Shown piece after piece: positions 19,917-21,474 of a stretch of DNA of 21,474 nucleotides; positions within the stretch are counted from its first letter, which is position 1, and each line of letters begins with the position of its first letter. A program made the position numbers and the translations under genes. The stretch is from CAVYPR01 sp052145775. Lineage in GTDB: Bacteria; Actinomycetota; Acidimicrobiia; Acidimicrobiales; RAAP-2. The notes under the pieces are model-generated. The model was given only the letters and a program-made list of their open reading frames with translations. It was not told the origin of the DNA and did not search any database. The stretch is from the NCBI GenBank assembly GCA_052145775.1, contig JBKQNY010000211.1, positions 1 to 21,474 on the forward strand. The letters are read 5' to 3'.

Positions 19917-21474
19917 ATGCTGGACTACGTGATCCGCGGCGGCACCGTGATCGACGGCAACGGCTCACCCGGCCGGGCGGCCGACGTCGGCGTCGACGAC
20001 GGTCGGATCGTCTCGATCGGCGACGTCGAGGAGTCGGGCCGCGAGGAGCTCGACGCCGCGGGGTTGATGGTGGCGCCCGGGGTGATCGACCCCCACACCC
20101 ACTACGACGCCCAGCTGTTCTGGGACCCGTCCGCTTCGCCGTCCAACCTGCACGGCGTGACCACGGTGATCGGGGGGAACTGCGGCTTCACCCTGGCCCC
20201 GCTCAACCCCGAGGACGCCGACTACCTCCGGCGGATGATGGCCAAGGTCGAGGGGATGCCCCTGGCCGCCCTGGAGTCGGGGGTGCCGTGGAACTGGAAG
20301 ACCTTCGGCGAGTACCTCGACCGACTGGAGGGGAACCTCGGGGTGAACGCCGGGTTCCTGGTCGGCCACTGCGCGCTCCGGCGCAAGGTCATGGGTGCCG
20401 AGCGTTCGGCCGAGGTGGCCACCGACGAGGAGATCGCCGCCATGCGGGCTCTCCTGGCCGAGTCGCTCAAGGCGGGGGGGCTCGGCTTCTCCTCCTCCCA
20501 GTCGCGCACCCATTCCGACGGTGACGGCAACCCCATCAACTCGCGCAACGCCGACCGCCGCGAGATGCTGGCCTTCTGCGAGGAGGTGGCGGTCCATGAG
20601 GGGACGACCCTCGAGTACATCACCAACGGGTGCCTCGACGCCTTCTCCGACGAGGAGATCGACCTCATGGCGATGATGTCGGCCACGGCCCACCGTCCGC
20701 TCAACTGGAACCTGCTCACGATCGACTCCCGGACGCCTGAGAAGCTGGAGCGGCAGCTCGAGGCCTCCACGGCCGCTGCGGCCGCCGGCGGTCGGATCGT
20801 GGCCCTGACCATGCCGACGCTGGTCCCAATGAACATGAGCTTCCTCAACCACTGCGCCCTCTTCCTCATCCCCGGCTGGGGCGAGGTCATGGGCCTCCCG
20901 GTGCCCGAGCGGATCCAGAAGCTCCAGGACGCAGACGTCCGCCGGAAGCTCGACGAGCTGGCCCACGCCAAGGAGGCCGGCGTCTTCCGCAGGCTGGCCG
21001 GCTGGGGGAACTACGTGATCGGCGACACCTACGCCGAGGCCAACCGGGGCCTCGAGTGGCGGGACGTGTCCGACATCGCCGCCGAACGGGGAACGGCGCC
21101 GTTCGACACCCTCCTCGACATCGTCATCGCCGACGACTTGCGAACCGTGCTGTGGCCGAAACCCACCGACCGGGACGAGGCCACCTGGGCCATGCGGGCC
21201 GAGACCTGGCAGGACCCCCGCGCCATGGTCGGCGGATCCGACGCCGGGGCCCACCTCGACCGGATGTGTGGCTCGAACTACCCGACCGCATTCCTCGGTG
21301 ACTGCCTGCGCGGTCGCAAGCTCGTGCCCGTCGAGAAGGCCGTGCACATGATGACGGAACAGCCGGCACAGCTGTTCGGGCTGCGCGAGCGGGGTCTGAT
21401 CCGCGAGGGCTACCGAGCCGACCTGTTCCTCTTCGACCCTCAGACGGTCGGCTCCGAGCCGGCACGGCTCGTGC
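19917..21474 (+). CDS. N-acyl-D-amino-acid deacylase family amidohydrolase (partial, 3' end outside window)
   Basis: The frame is open from the ATG at 19917 to the window end, giving 519 complete codons. The N-terminus MLDYVIRGGTVIDGNGSPGR is the composite beta domain of amidohydrolases. GVIDPHTHYDAQ (55-66) contains the metal-binding HxH (His60, His62), and VIGGNCG has Cys89 at the place of the metal-ligand Cys of D-aminoacylase. GSDAGAHLDRMC holds the catalytic Asp, and EGYRADLFLFDP is the usual C-terminal block. The family hydrolyses N-acyl-D-amino acids or related amides; substrates of actinobacterial members are mostly unknown. AGGAGG (19905-19910) lies 6 nt before the ATG. The 63-bp gap to the PPOX gene contains a TetR-like inverted repeat, so the gene may have its own regulation. 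Confidence 0.9.
   Translation, partial: MLDYVIRGGTVIDGNGSPGRAADVGVDDGRIVSIGDVEESGREELDAAGLMVAPGVIDPHTHYDAQLFWDPSASPSNLHGVTTVIGGNCGFTLAPLNPEDADYLRRMMAKVEGMPLAALESGVPWNWKTFGEYLDRLEGNLGVNAGFLVGHCALRRKVMGAERSAEVATDEEIAAMRALLAESLKAGGLGFSSSQSRTHSDGDGNPINSRNADRREMLAFCEEVAVHEGTTLEYITNGCLDAFSDEEIDLMAMMSATAHRPLNWNLLTIDSRTPEKLERQLEASTAAAAAGGRIVALTMPTLVPMNMSFLNHCALFLIPGWGEVMGLPVPERIQKLQDADVRRKLDELAHAKEAGVFRRLAGWGNYVIGDTYAEANRGLEWRDVSDIAAERGTAPFDTLLDIVIADDLRTVLWPKPTDRDEATWAMRAETWQDPRAMVGGSDAGAHLDRMCGSNYPTAFLGDCLRGRKLVPVEKAVHMMTEQPAQLFGLRERGLIREGYRADLFLFDPQTVGSEPARLV

Noticed and set aside
10586..21474. Genomic island or phage origin for the accessory half
   Set aside because: No integrase, transposase, tRNA target, flanking repeats or shift in base composition is visible.

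Overview
The window is about 70% GC, densely coded and has strong third-position GC bias. Its core gene order matches the Actinomycetota chromosome near the replication origin. In Mycobacterium tuberculosis, ino1 (Rv0046c), a PadR regulator (Rv0047c), the DUF5318 gene (Rv0049), rpsF, ssb, rpsR, rplI and dnaB (Rv0053-Rv0058) stand in the same order and orientation. The catabolic flavoenzymes, a D-aminoacylase-type amidohydrolase and the lack of mycobacterial or streptomycete lineage genes suggest a deep-branching actinobacterium, perhaps Acidimicrobiia. That placement is inference. I see no IS element, prophage, CRISPR array, tRNA or rRNA.

Region 1 (1-5823) has two divergent pairs. A secreted DUF6049 protein (partial, minus strand) faces the CCA-adding enzyme pcnA (plus). 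The minus-strand pair padR-ino1 faces a small zinc-ribbon DUF5318 gene. A perfect 7-3-7 inverted repeat lies on the padR promoter, so padR is probably autoregulated.

Region 2 (5852-10585) is core metabolism and information processing. It runs panB, rpsF, ssb, rpsR, rplI, then a 223-bp gap holding a consensus DnaA box, then dnaB. Both rpsF and rpsR carry long low-complexity C-terminal tails. S6 and S18 bind each other on the ribosome.

Region 3 (10689-16941) is accessory metabolism. It has a SnoaL-like gene on the plus strand and a translationally coupled minus-strand operon of a VOC protein, a Baeyer-Villiger-type monooxygenase and an Fe-S Old Yellow Enzyme. Next come a membrane-protein gene broken at a G10 tract, an MFS exporter, and an SDR resembling 3-alpha-hydroxysteroid dehydrogenase. 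The enzyme set suggests oxidation and reduction of a cyclic ketone, steroid or terpenoid. The substrate is unknown.

Region 4 (16938-21474) holds a minus-strand series: a possible small ORF, an orphan OmpR-type response regulator, a PrxQ/Bcp peroxiredoxin, a NimA-like FMN split-barrel protein and the SDR. Divergent from it is a PPOX-class gene, followed by an amidohydrolase that runs off the end. Direct repeats with 11-bp spacing and a TetR-like operator lie in the intergenic DNA.

Across the window, seven genes have a TANNNT -10 element ending 6-8 nt before the start codon, which predicts leaderless mRNAs. Most of the others have clear Shine-Dalgarno sequences.
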